A stretch of 64,000 nucleotides of DNA from Litoditis marina (taxonomy: Eukaryota > Nematoda > Chromadorea > Rhabditida > Rhabditidae): assembly GCA_964036275.1 (NCBI GenBank), contig OZ038437.1, forward strand, positions 13,672,090 to 13,736,089, written 5' to 3'. This document shows, in pieces, positions 31,462 to 43,378 of this stretch. The stretch's first letter is position 1, and every line of letters starts with the position of its first letter. Both the position numbers and the translations under genes were made by a program. A model generated the notes under the pieces. The model did no database searches, had not been told where the DNA came from, and was given only the letters and a program-made list of their open reading frames with translations.

Positions 31462-32546
31462 ATGCCCGAATCGCCACCTCCCGGAGACATCTACGAAGCT
31501 CATTCGGGGGAATGGTCAGGACAGGACTGGGAACTGCACCACCGGGAGGATACGCAAGGTACACTCTCTTCCTCCCCTCTCTATCCCTCTTTATCCCTAT
31601 TCTCTCTAGTTTCTCATACCTAACTCTCTCCAAGCTATCTTTTCCTCCTCATCTCTTCCCCTCTCTTCTTCTTTCCCTCTCCCTCTCCCTCTCTCTCTCT
31701 TGATTCTCTTCTACGTCTTCAAATATCTATACTATAGCTCCCCCTCTCTCTCTCCTGTATAGTAAAAAATGAACGCCATCGCCCAGTGATAGGGTAATAA
31801 GTTCTTGCTTCAAGTATTTGCATTTGATATTTCTGTGCTCACTTGCTAATAATTGGGGGTTGAAACGAGATTACCCTTCACTGTCCACAATTCGTTTTCT
31901 CCCCTTTGAGAAGTTCTCGAATTCTTAGAAATGATTTCCTCTCTCTCTCTCTCCCCTCTCTCACCGATATACATTCTCATCCTCTCTCTTTCTCTCTCTC
32001 TCTCTTCTGATCATCTCTCTGCTCTCTTCCAACCCTCTAACGATACATCAATCCCACTAGTGTAAGATCCCGATTTTGTATTATAGGGTATCATTTTCAG
32101 CTTTGAGAATTTTCAACTGACATTCAAGCTCACTTGAAAATATCGAAAAGTAGAAAAACAACCCTCTTACTCAATCTCACATATCTCTTCTAGTACAGTT
32201 ACTTAGAGATTCATGCAAAATGGTTGGAACTAGATCCTCTATTTTTATTGTTATAACTAGCCCCCCAAAAATTGGAAATATTATTGAACCAGTTGCCGGG
32301 TTAGGGGTTGTGTGCCCGTTTCCCAATTGCCGAGGCCTTAAGAATGGTCTTGTTACTTCACCTATAACCCCCACTTGTCATCGCATAATAGTAGAGTTAT
32401 CATTGGAGAGCGAGCTTGAATTGAGTGGGGGGCTTAAGTATACATTTCCTCGGCCAAGACTGTTTCTCTGTAGGTTATGCGAGTTCATTCTAAGTGATAG
32501 ACCGACCGAAGTTCATGGTATTTCAGTCAATGACAACTTTCAATAA
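31462..32546 (+). CDS. G2, small two-exon gene of unknown function (copy at 31 kb)
   Basis: Exon 1 31462-31558 and exon 2 32194-32546 join in phase to 149 residues. Donor CAAG|GTACAC; acceptor CTCTTCTAG|TACAG, with a second AG four bases on. Within exon 2 the frame is open from the acceptor to TAA 32544-32546. The protein is Pro-rich at the start and acidic in exon 1, with possible metal ligands CPFPNC, CH and CRLC in exon 2. The middle ELSLESELELSG segment is acidic. No signal peptide or membrane segment is obvious. A poly(A) signal follows at 32743. Function unknown. Confidence 0.55.
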
Positions 32547-32615
32547 GAGCTTTTCAACTTTTGCGAAACGTATCGGGGTAAAATTATACGGATTTCTCTC
32601 TCTTTCTTTCCTATC

Positions 32616-32665
<50 letters not shown>

Positions 32666-32742
32666 TTCTACGTTGTCCGTGAGATAACTCTTCTCTTTCT
32701 TTGTCTTACCTCTTGCACCCTCGATGCCTTTCTATCCTTTTG

Positions 32743-32748
32743 AATAAA
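32743..32748 (+). terminator. Polyadenylation signal of G2 copy at 31 kb
   Basis: AATAAA about 200 bp after the stop, beyond a CT microsatellite of about 70 bp in the 3' UTR. Confidence 0.5.
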
Positions 32749-33095
32749 CTGTGATAAAATGTTCTGTTTGTTATCTAGAAAATATGTAGAAAACTGGAAT
32801 GAAAATACAACAATTAAATCGAAAAGAAAAAGAAATAAAAGATGAAAGGCGAATTGATGATGAAATGAGAACGGTAAATGTGAAACAAGGGTTATTGAAA
32901 CAAGCTTGTCAGACAGTTTGTTCAGACTGTCTGTACAGATTGTTCTCTTTGAACAAGTCTGTTTCTGAGCTGGGAACTTGTTCTGAATCAACAATTTCCA
33001 TGACAGTATTGTAGAAAGGAACCTACACATTTTAGCCTACGACCTGTACAAAAGCTTAGCTGAATACGAAAATGAGAACTACTAGTTTGTACTAG

Positions 33096-34174
33096 TACTC
33101 TGGAACTTTCGGCCATCTTGCTTATCCTGCGTCTCTCGATGTGTTGTGAGAATATATCAATAGATGGAAGAGAAATGAAATAGTGTGTGTTTGAAGAGAC
33201 GCAGATTTCGAAATCCAATGTTCCCTAAAGCCGCCTAGAGCGGTACGAAACGTAGCTGCAAACTGCGAATCTGAAATTTAACTATTCGTCAACTATAAGG
33301 AATGACCCAATCACTGTTGTAGACTGTTGTTGACGGTTGTCAATTATTTGTTTCTTGAGTATTCCTTAGAACCTGAAACGAGGTTTCTCCCGATTTCGGG
33401 ACTCTTCATGAGGAGTCAAAAAATTACGTTGATATTTTCGAATCTAACTCACACATCAGAAAATCAGGAGTGACCCAATCACTGTAGTAGTTTGATCTCG
33501 AACTAGGATAAGATTCACGAATTTTGGCCCAATAAAGCGATGGGATCAAACTATGAACAGTGCAGGATGAGGGTGCATACACCGTAAGCTAGGTGTTGCA
33601 AATCTGGACGCGGGTTGCAATTTCAAGTATACCCTTCTCTATCTATTTTTATGAAAGTTCATAAAATAGAGTAATGTTAACCGAGTACGGAAAACACTCA
33701 AAGAAGAGATTTCAGCTGTTTCCATAGAACTTCCGTAATCGCGCGCAGCGCGAAGCGCTGTGCTAGATTTGTCTTTGGTCCGTCTAGTGCGCGCCTCCGT
33801 TTTTCTAGTTTACCCTCAAAAAGGCCTAAACGTGCAAATCAAGACTTTTTATGATTTGTTGATTTTTCATGGCATATGTACAAGCTATGTTCAAAATTTG
33901 AACAAAATTGATTAAGTTTGAGCCGAGTTATAACGTTATGCGCTTCATGCAGACCGCCAACTTCCGCCGTGTGTGTGTGTGTGTGAACGCACTTCTGGGA
34001 AATTTTTATGTATGAACCGATTTGACTGAAAATTTGGGACACGATATATATCCCACTCAAACCTCGGGGGCGCAAACTTTTTTTCGAAAAAAATTATTTT
34101 TCATCAAGTTATAGGTCTTTGAAAATGTCTCTGCGTCTCTTCATTTCGTGCACTCTCTCGCCCTCTCTGTCGGG
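33096..34174. other. Spacer before nep unit D
   Basis: No gene seen. It holds a TGCGTCTC inverted repeat (about 33125-33205), a GC-rich branched palindrome at 33741-33794 and a GT microsatellite near 33970. Homologous to 43379-44456. Confidence 0.5.
33741..33794. repeat. GC-rich Y-shaped palindrome
   Basis: Outer arms GCGCGC at 33741-33746 and 33789-33794 enclose a hairpin AGCGC-GAA-GCGCT and a second hairpin CTAGA...TCTAG. The copy at 44023-44076 has a mismatch in the second stem (CGAGA). Confidence 0.5.
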
Positions 34175-34285
34175 GTAAATCAAATTGCGTTATAACTCAG
34201 CTCAGTCCTAACCAATTCAAGTAAAATTTGAAGTATGATACCACGATATGAACTGACATCGGTTTAGATGTAAGTCTTCTACTGA

Positions 34286-34576
34286 TGACGTCATCGAGGA
34301 TTCTGGAGCTCGGATGACGTCATTTTCGAAAAGTGCAAAGTTGACGTCACATATATTTTCAAATGATGGTAATATCTTAGAAAGGGTCAATTAACGGTGA
34401 AACTCAATCTGAGAGTAACGTATTCTGGGATTCTGGAGACCAGATGACGTCATTTGTGAAAAGTGCAAAGTTGACGTCACATATATTTTCAAATGCTGAA
34501 AATATCTTAAAAATGGTATATTAACGATAAAACTTCATATGACTTATTCCGGAATTCAGAAGGCCAGATGACGTCA
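34286..34576. promoter_or_regulatory. Cluster of six TGACGTCA palindromes, unit D
   Basis: Orthologue of 11872-12162, offset 22414 bp. All six palindromes are intact. Confidence 0.6.
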
Positions 34577-34845
34577 ACTTTTAAGAAAATTGACGTGAAA
34601 TATGTTTTCGAATGCTGAAAGTTTCTTAAAATTGGTCAATTCACGATGAAACTTCATTCAAACATGACGTATTCTGGGATTTTGAAGGGCATATGAAGTA
34701 AGTTGTCAGAAGAGCAATGTTGATGTCATATTTTCTTCGAATGATGGTAATACTTGACTAGTGGTCAATTGAGAAAACAATTTTACCACTGTACAGATCA
34801 AACAACCTCTCAACATACCTACGGCATGTATACAAAAACAGAAAA

Positions 34846-35354
34846 ATTCATGAAAAAGTGGGGACCCAACGACTGTGAGATTTGTCTTCTGCTGTGCGCC
34901 CCTTAGACAACTACTCTCAAATGGAGCAGCTACTGCTACAAAAACCGAAAAATACTAATATACTCAAGTATAACTGTTCATTACAAACATACAAAAGTCG
35001 TAAAATATTTTCTCAAACCTGTTAACTAGAATCTACAAACTCAATTATAGAGTTCCTGGTTTTGTGCACAATGGTTGGCATTTTTTGTCATTACTTCAAT
35101 TCTAGGTGCTATAAAGTTTGTCATATTATTCAACAGTTGTTCTCTCTTTCGCAGCTGTGACTTGTAGATTCTAGTTTACAGGTTTGAGAAAATATTTTAC
35201 GACTTTTGTATGTTTGTAATGAACAGTTATACTTGAGTATATTAGTATTTTTCGGTTTTTGTAGCAGTAGCTGCTCCATTTGAGAGTAGTTGTCTAAGGG
35301 GCGCACAGCAGAAGACAAATCTCACAGTCGTTGGGTCCCCACTTTTTCATGAAT
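34846..35354. mobile_element. 509-bp foldback element, unit D
   Basis: Orthologue of 12432-12940 with both arms intact. Confidence 0.8.
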
Positions 35355-38300
35355 TAGCATATTTGCTTTCCCTGTCTTAGAAACGCCACGTTTTCACCTG
35401 TTTGTAAACGCGATAGGTTTTGAACAGGTTTCCACCGTTTGGAAACCAACACTCCGATAAATCTCGGATTTCGTTCAAGAGGGACCAACTAATAAATGAA
35501 AATATCTGCTTTCAACCTTGAGTGGAGTATATTGACTGATGTCCTTATATATACAGGTTTTGATAGTGAGAACGTAGTTTGCTCCGCATGGGAAACATAA
35601 ACTGACCACTCACGACAGAAAGCAAGGAGCTCTAACTACAGACACAGAGAAACATCCTGACATATCTCACTCGAAACGATTTCTATTCCTATTTATCCGT
35701 TTTTCAGAGTTCAGCGGTTCCCCAGTTAGCACGCGTGCTGGAAGAAAGAGCAAAAATGTCCAAAAATGCAACTTAGAGTTCAGCGGTTCCCCAGTTAGCA
35801 CGCGATTTCGATTTCTATTCCTATTTATCGATTTCTATTCCTATTTATCCACACATTTTTTAGCACAAGAAACCAAATTTTAGCCACAAAGAGTAGTTTT
35901 GCGTTCTCTCATATTGTATGACATAATGTATCTTTAAACTACCCTAAAATACACAATGAACCACCTTCTATTATGCCTGATCCAATAACTTCACGAAAAA
36001 ACCGAGTGCCTGGTTTTGAGTCACCAGTGACTCCGCAATAGTAACTTTGAGTGTGACTCAAATCAGTCACCATTGTCTCAATTCAATTAGCCCTTTTAAG
36101 TCTGCTCTTGAGAAAATGTCAATCTTTGAGACTGATAGGGAACTGTATGTCGAATCTACTCTGAGGTTCTAGAAAGTTACCCCGAAGAAACCTAGAAAAA
36201 CGACTTTGCGAAAGTTCATGAGAACTGAATCTAGGAGAACGTGTTCACGTTATCTCACGTGTTTCAACTGGTTTTCTTCTCGGTTGATGATGATTCGATC
36301 CTCATTTCTTCTTCAACTCGGTCATGGTGCGGCCGATCTACGGAGCTCATCCTCTCAATGTTGAGCCGATCCGGACTGTTTCCGAGGTATTGTCGATTTC
36401 ATATAAGTGTCAATAGTTACAGTTGTGGCTTGAAGAAAGGCGGTGGTGTACTGTATGTCATGTTTCGTGCTGTGTAAAATACATCGTTTCGGCCTTACCA
36501 CCTTTACGATGTCTTAGGTTCAGTGGTATCCACTTCTCACAAAGTTTCTGAGCCTCAAACACCACTGTTCCTCACAAACAGTATTCGAAATCGGCTTCTG
36601 ACATTCAGTTTGTTTCCCAAATATTGCTACAGTGTGAATTCAAAAGTGCTAGCCAGTTCTGTAATGTTTTTCGAAAAACACTAAAAAGCATGATCAAATC
36701 ATTGTTATAATTCTTATTCGAATCAAGAATTTTGACCGAAAACCAATATCAAGCTACGAACACATCGTAGTACGTATGCTGGAAGATCCAGGCACCTTCA
36801 TCCCATCCTGCGTCTCTCGCTTTATCTCACTATTTCGCGCCATTCGTAAGAGCAGCGAAATAGCGTATGTTTGAGGAAACGCAGGATGGGATGAAAGAGC
36901 CGAGATCTTCTAGCTTACGTACTCGAATTAGAGGGGAACATACATCACACCAGATGAGCTTACATTGGACAGTTCCAACCCTACATAACGTTTCAGAATT
37001 GTACAAGTTGAAGACTTAGAAACTTGAAAGGTTTTTGTAACCCGTTTACTTTCAGACAACTCCGATTCGTTTCCCCGATTTTCTGAATAAGAACAATCAG
37101 AATGACCCAAATAGTTCGTGCACAAGACGTATTTTCTGCTTTCTGGCTCCGGTTTTCCTCTTTTTCATGATTCTCGGACTGAACCACATGAAAATGCCCC
37201 CATTGGGGTCTATGAAGGTACCATTATAATCTTTTCATTCCTACTGAGACTGCTAAAGTAAGATTACAAAATTTCAATTCTGTTTTAGTGACGCTGATAT
37301 TATCAATATTCATAAGAAAACAACGATTGGGAAATTCGGAGTCTCAGTAGGAGAGATGACGACTATATAGACTCTGCTTCACCAGTCGATGGCCTTGTTC
37401 AGTAGTCCTTCAAGAATTCATGAGGCTTTCTAGTGAGCAATTGTTTCTTTCGGTTTCAAACTTTCAGAGTTTTAGTAGTAATGATGTAGAAGACACAGAC
37501 AGACGAAATTTGGATAAAATCCAAAAACGTCAACTCACCAAACTTTGACCTGTAAGTTGGAGCCCATAGAGAATTGAACTACAAATATAGTCGAAGAGTT
37601 ATGATTGTGTAGGTCTGATTCTCAAAAGCGTGACCCTGATATGTTCACTTGTTGTAGTGGGGGGCTAAAATAAAAACCTCTCAACGTCCCTCTTTCCGAA
37701 CAACCTGGTGTCGAAGTTTGTTGCCGCAAATTTCCTGAACTGCAGCCAAATGTGAGTGCGACTTTGCTTTTTCATGAATAACTGTAATTCGTACAAACTT
37801 AATACGTTTCTCTTACAAAGATGCATGCGGTCGAACTTCCAGATCCAGGTCCTGGGACCACTTTGGCAAATATTATATTTAATGCTTTGGTGATAGAACT
37901 TCCATTCAATCACTCTCTCTGTATAAATAGATTGTACATTCACGATTTTGAATTATGAAAACTTTGCTCCCAGCGAGACCCGTGTGTGGATTTTCACCAG
38001 TTTGCGTGTGGAAACTTCAACAAGAATCATCGAATGGCGTCCCACATGACTTCCATGAGCAACTTTCACATTCTTCGACAGCAAGTTACCAAGGCGATGC
38101 AAGGTATGAAAAGTAATTGTTTTTATATTTTGTGAACGCACGTCATTGAGAATAGTGCTTTTGCAAAGAGGGAGGTCATTACTTCTGAATTGTAGCATGC
38201 TCTGTACACATCACATTAATTAACAGAAAAGTTACGGCTTTCTTTCATACATTTGCGACATATGTTTCGCATGTAGCCAGAATTGCACCGGAATTCAGAG

Positions 38301-38560
38301 AATTTTCTACGGCACACTTAACTTTAAATCCAAACTTCAATCTTTTCTTATTTTCGTAGTTCATTAGTGTCAAACGTTACTAGTTTAGAACTCACAATTT
38401 GCAACACGAAAACCATAGTTCCTGTTGATTCTGAGCATTATTCTTGTTCCAGATTTGGAGTGGTTAGCGAACTGCAGAAGTACAGAAAATGATGATTGAA
38501 CAACACAGTCACGCACCAATCACGAACAGAATGATTGTTTTTGACAGTTTAAAGGAGGAG

Positions 38561-38660
38561 GATTATGTGGTCTAACCCAAACGATTCAGTCCTTTAAACT
38601 GCAATACATTTTTCAATTGCAGTTTAGAGGACCGTTGACACGGGATTGGTCCACAAAATC
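38561..38660. mobile_element. 100-bp palindromic MITE, unit D
   Basis: Orthologue of 6647-6746 with a few substitutions, including one in the right terminal repeat (CCACAAAATC). Confidence 0.75.
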
Positions 38661-38884
38661 ATCCTGCTAATGACATTTAGGGAACGTTCATAGTAGAAGT
38701 TTAGTTTAATCTGCCTGCAAACAGTTTTCAAATACTAGATACGGCAAAATAAAACTAGGAACACCGCTGTTTTGAGGCCAAGTCTCTGATACTCTGATAG
38801 ACTGCGTTTTCATACGTACTGTGAGTCCAACAGTAGGAGTAGAAATACAAAATTTTCAGTGCATTTCAATTGCGTAGTTATTAT

Positions 38885-39132
38885 GGGAAAAATTGGTAAA
38901 TGGGTGGGGGGTCATTGTACATCTTCGACAATGAACAATCACCCCCCCACAATACAAAATGGGGGGTGATAGTACATACCCGGAACTGATGAACAATCAC
39001 CCCCCACTCAACCCAAGCCTGCAGTAAATAAGCATGGTGTATAATCGCCTCCCAAAGGTGGGGGGCGATTGTAGTACGGGCCCTTTTCAACCCATTTTCG
39101 ACCAGGGTGGGGGGCAAATGTAAACTATTCCC
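38885..39132. mobile_element. 248-bp G/C-run MITE specific to unit D
   Basis: Starts GGGAAAAATTGGTAAATGGG and ends CAAATGTAAACTATTCCC. The inside alternates CCCCCC and GGGGGG runs. Flanks are AT-rich and a clean 8-bp duplication is not visible. Absent at the matching place in units A-C. Confidence 0.7.
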
Positions 39133-39423
39133 ATTATTTTAGATGAGGTTCATAACTTGCAGTTTTAGGAGGATTATCGTACACTACACGTTTAACGTGG
39201 TTGATTTATATTGATTTCGACTATTTTCAGAGTTAATGTGGTTCTCCAGAACATGATTCTTTTCCGGAGTTTTCCAGTGCAAACCGAATTCGCCGATGAA
39301 TTTGAAAAAAGTGCACTGTTCGGGGAAAACGCTCGATCAGATCGATTTTGGCCTAGTTTTGTGTTTGTGCAATTTGGGCAATGAAGATTGAACAAGTTCT
39401 GTCGAAATAATGGATAAAAACAC

Positions 39424-39746
39424 GGGTTGATTGTACAATTGTCCCCCCCCCCCCCCCCCTTGAGCCGGAATACGTTGGAATCCAAATGTACAACGTCTTT
39501 CTTTACTGCAGGTTCGGATTGAGAGGGGAGCTATTGTTAAACAGGGGTTGGTACTAATACCCGCCATTTTGTATTGTGGGCGGTGATTGTTAAACATCGA
39601 CATTGTACAATTACCCACATTTACAATGACCCATCATTTACATTTACCCCCCTCTCCATAGGGAATCGTAATGGGAGGGGGGTGATAGTACTACGGGGGG
39701 ACTTAAGGTGAGGGGGGGGGGGGGGGGGCAATTGTACAATTTTCCC
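39424..39746. mobile_element. Hybrid G/C-run MITE at the nep D / R6 junction
   Basis: Starts GGGTTGATTGTACAATTG and ends CAATTGTACAATTTTCCC. The left flank AAAAACAC belongs to the nep 3' region. The right flank AAATAGTT belongs to the insertion site downstream of the coiled-coil gene (compare 28091-28098). The ends therefore come from two different insertions. Confidence 0.75.
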
Positions 39747-39751
39747 AAATA

Positions 39752-41375
39752 GTTGATTAAGATGCAATTGCAAGTATCTGTGTCTATGTCAGTTTGATGA
39801 GCAGAGGGTTTACGGGAATTGGGAAGAAACTAAGCAAAATATCAAGGCTGAATCACAACTATACTGTATGTATCGGACAATGTTGCTAGAATGGACAAAA
39901 TACTTCGGAAATTTCCAAAAGGGTCGACTCACGACCCAAACAGAACGGGGTGAAACTATAAACACAGCACAGGGTAATCATTGGACATGTTTCATCTACG
40001 TTCAATACATCCCCCCACATAAATCGTATCTTTCGAAAGTTTTCCAATTCACATGATCTTTTCCTATCCAATAGAAAGTTGGAGAAAGTTTCCACACTAT
40101 CCCAACCTGTCCAGACTTTTCTCGAAATCAGGAAAACACGTTTATCAGACTGGTTTGAAAATGGATCCATGGAAAATCTAACAGGTTTCCCTACACTTGT
40201 AAACGACGTCTGACCAACTTTAGTTGCGGAGTTCTTGTTTGGAATGGGAGGGGCAACCAATGCTCTTAGAAAGAGATAAAGACCAAAAAAGAGTATGGTC
40301 TATTTTTTTGACTTCAACAGCTAAATTATAGTAGAAACACAACATGAGTGAAGTATTTTGAGGTAAGTATTCGAACGTTCGAGATTGAGGAATCGGATTG
40401 AGTTGTTGTATAGCCTTTTTCATTTCTACGGAGACTCCTACAGTAAGAACACCAAACTTCCAGACTTGTTCTCTACAAAACATTAATGTTACATGTTACA
40501 GCATTCAATCCCGAGTTTAAAATACTGATTGCTTCTAAGAATGTTCCCGACAAAGTTTCAGTAATTGGGAAGTTTGAATGTGTGATGCAGGCGTATTAGT
40601 AGGAATGCTGTAGACTATATTCCAACTCTACAGATCTAGCTCAATCGGATCAATGTTTCAGCAGTAAACACTATACTCAGATTGCAGTTCAAAACCTTTA
40701 TCTCTACTTCCAAACGTAACTGTTTCTATAAAACAGATAGTTTTATTCATGATTTACTAAGTATAGAAAACAATGTTTCCAGCTGTTCCCCCAATGCTCT
40801 TGGGATCACCATGATTTCATCATCCTGTCTTGTTAGAAACGCCACGTTTTCGTCTGTCTGTTAACGCGATAGGTTTTGAACAGGTTTCAACCGATTGCAA
40901 ACCAAAACTCCAGTAAAACTCGGTTTTCGTTTAAGAGGGACCAACTTAGCAATAAAAGTTGGCTATTTTCTATTTTGAGCTGTAGTTTGTAGCAAATTCT
41001 CACTACAACACATCAGAAACGAACTAACATAGTAGGATCAAACTAAAAACACAGCACAAGTTAATTATTGTACAGGTTTCGCCTACGTTTTTCGCTCTAC
41101 ATACTTCGTACAATCAAAATGTTTTCCGATTCTCATAACGTTGTCCTATACGTCCTAATTTGCTCTTCTCAGCGTAGAATGTTAAAATTGGAATTGGTTA
41201 ATATATCAAACTACAAACACATCAAAACCGGCCGCCATCTATCTTTTATGTACCGAGGCAACCCCCAATCTTTTAGCCAAGTAACTAATTTGCTCGAGTC
41301 CGGCTGCTACGAAGACGAGAGAGTATTCAGATCAATGAGGCCGCAGACACCGGCAGACAGGTTAGACTCATAGAC
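39752..41375 (+). repeat. R repeat, copy 6
   Basis: Long R version directly after the hybrid MITE, running into the G2 promoter. Confidence 0.7.
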
Positions 41376-41475
41376 AGAAGTGGTTGCCCATTCTATTGAC
41401 AGTTGTCCAAGAGAAACCTATTTCCATATTAGATCAGGTACAGAAAAGTGGACAATGACCGATCTAATAAGAGAA

Positions 41476-41517
<42 letters not shown>

Positions 41518-41713
41518 AGATTGAGAGAGAGAGAGAAAGAGGAGGATTTCTCGGGTGGAAACAGGTAGCCCAACCCCGTTTACCAGTTGCAGACGCGTTT
41601 TCCCAGCAAGAAAACGACTGACGCTCTCACGCAGTTTGATCTCTTTGTGAATCTGTTCTGTACTTTCCCATCGGGTTTGGACAGTGCATCAGAACTCTGT
41701 GTTGAGTGAGGGG

Positions 41714-41721
41714 TATAAAAA
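41714..41721 (+). promoter_or_regulatory. TATA box of G2 copy at 42 kb
   Basis: TATAAAAA 48 bp upstream of the start codon. Confidence 0.7.
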
Positions 41722-41761
41722 GGGAGTTGGCTGGGAGTTGAGGCAGAAGACGGCCGCCGCT

Positions 41762-42834
41762 ATGCCCGAATCGCCACCTCCCGGAGACATCTACGAAGCT
41801 CATTCGGGGGAATGGTCAGGACAGGACTGGGAACTGCACCACCGGGAGGATACGCAAGGTACACTCTCTTCCTCCCCTCTCTCTCCCTCTTTATCCCTAT
41901 TCTCTCTAGTTTCTCATACCTAACTCTCTCCAAGCTATCTTTTCCTCCTCATATCTTCCCCTCTCTTCTTCTTTCCCTCTCTCTCTCCCTCTCTCTCTTG
42001 ATTCTCTTCTACGTCTTCCATAGCTCCCCTTCTCTCTCTCCTGTATAGTAAACAATGAACGCCATCGCCCAGTGATAGGGTAATAAGTTTTTGCTTCAAG
42101 TATTTGCATTTGATATTTCTGTGCTCACTTGCTAATAATTGGGGGTTGAAACGAGATTACCCTTCACTGTCCACAATTCGTTTTCTCCCCTTTGAGAAGT
42201 TCTCGAATTCTTAGAAATGATTTCCTCTCTCTCTCTCTCTCCCCTCTCTCACCGATATACATTCTCATCCTCTCTCTTTCTCTCTCTCTCTCTTCTGATC
42301 ATCTCTCTGCTCTCTTCCAACCCTCTAACGATACATCAATCCCACTAGTGTAAGATCCCAATTTTGTATTATAGGGTATCATTTTCAGCTTTGAGAATTT
42401 TCAACTGACATTCAAGCTCACTTGAAAATATCGAAAAGTAGAAAAACAACCCTCTTACTCAATCTCACATATCTCTTCTAGTACAGTTATTTAGAGATTC
42501 ATGCAAAATGGTTGGAACTAGATCCTCTATTTGTATTGTTATAACTAGCCCCCCAAAAATTGGAAATATTATTGAACCAGTTGCCGGGTTAGGGGTTGTG
42601 TGCCCGTTTCCCAATTGCCGAGGCCTTAAGAATGGTCTTGTTACTTCACCTATAACCCCCACTTGTCATCGCATAATAGTAGAGTTATCATTGGAGAGCG
42701 AGCTTGAATTGAGTGGGGGGCTTAAGTATACATTTCCTCGGCCAAGACTGTTTCTCTGTAGGTTATGCGAGTTCATTCTAAGTGATAGACCGACCGAAGT
42801 TCATGGTATTTCAGTCAATGACAACTTTCAATAA
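41762..42834 (+). CDS. G2, small two-exon gene of unknown function (copy at 42 kb)
   Basis: Exon 1 41762-41858 and exon 2 42482-42834 join in phase to 149 residues. Two replacement differences separate it from the 31-kb copy: Leu to Phe early in exon 2, and Phe to Cys in the SSIFIV segment (SSICIV here). The cysteine pairs CPFPNC and CRLC are retained. The intron is about 12 bp shorter in its CT-rich part. Poly(A) signal at 43025. The frame is open throughout. Function unknown. Confidence 0.55.
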
Positions 42835-42903
42835 GAGCTTTTCAACTTTTGCGAAACGTATCGGGGTAAAATTATACGGATTTCTCTCTCTTTCTTTCCT
42901 ATC

Positions 42904-42935
<32 letters not shown>

Positions 42936-43024
42936 TTCTCTCTCTCTTTCTACGTTGTCCGTGAGATAACTCTTCTCTTTCTTTGTCTTACCTCTTGCAC
43001 CCTCGATGCCTTTCTATCCTTTTG

Positions 43025-43030
43025 AATAAA
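43025..43030 (+). terminator. Polyadenylation signal of G2 copy at 42 kb
   Basis: AATAAA about 190 bp after the stop, beyond a CT microsatellite. Confidence 0.5.
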
Positions 43031-43378
43031 CTGTGATTAAATGTTCTGTTTGTTATCTAGAAAATATGTAGAAAACTGGAATGAAGATACAACAATTAAA
43101 TCGAAAAGAAAAAGAAATAAAAGATGAAAGGCGAATTGATGATGAAATGAGAACGGGAAATGTGAAACAAGGGTTATTGAAACAAGCTTGTCAGACAGTT
43201 TGTTCAGACTGTCTGTACAGAATGTTCTCTTTGAACAAGTCTGTTTCTGAGCTGGGAACTTGTTCTGAGTCAACAATTTCCATGACAATATTGTAGAAAG
43301 GAACCTACACATTTTAGCCTACGACCTGTACAAAAGCTTAGCTGAATACGAAAATGAGAACTACTAGTTTGTACTAGT

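Larger units (their letters stand above)
36324..39384 (+). pseudogene. Neprilysin-like (M13) copy D, internally deleted
   Basis: Exon 1 36324-36386 (MVRPIYGAHP) and exon 2 37056-37217 are intact. Exon 2 carries the anchor RRIFCFLAPVFLFFMILG. The next candidate exon (37699-37751) has lost its AG acceptor (TTTCCGAAC where B has TTTCAGAAC). Exon 37974-38103 encodes RDPCVDFHQFACGNF. The exons matching 15883-16340 and 17057-18799 of copy B are deleted. The next piece, at 38453, reads DLEWLANCRSTENDD-stop. The last, 39232-39384, reads VNVVLQNMILFRSFPVQTEF for 50 codons to a stop. Several codons differ from B and C, so D is the most diverged copy. No catalytic site. Confidence 0.7.

Noticed and set aside
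32668..33030. 120-codon minus-strand frame downstream of G2
   Set aside because: Antisense to the G2 3' UTR, starts without ATG and includes the CT microsatellite.
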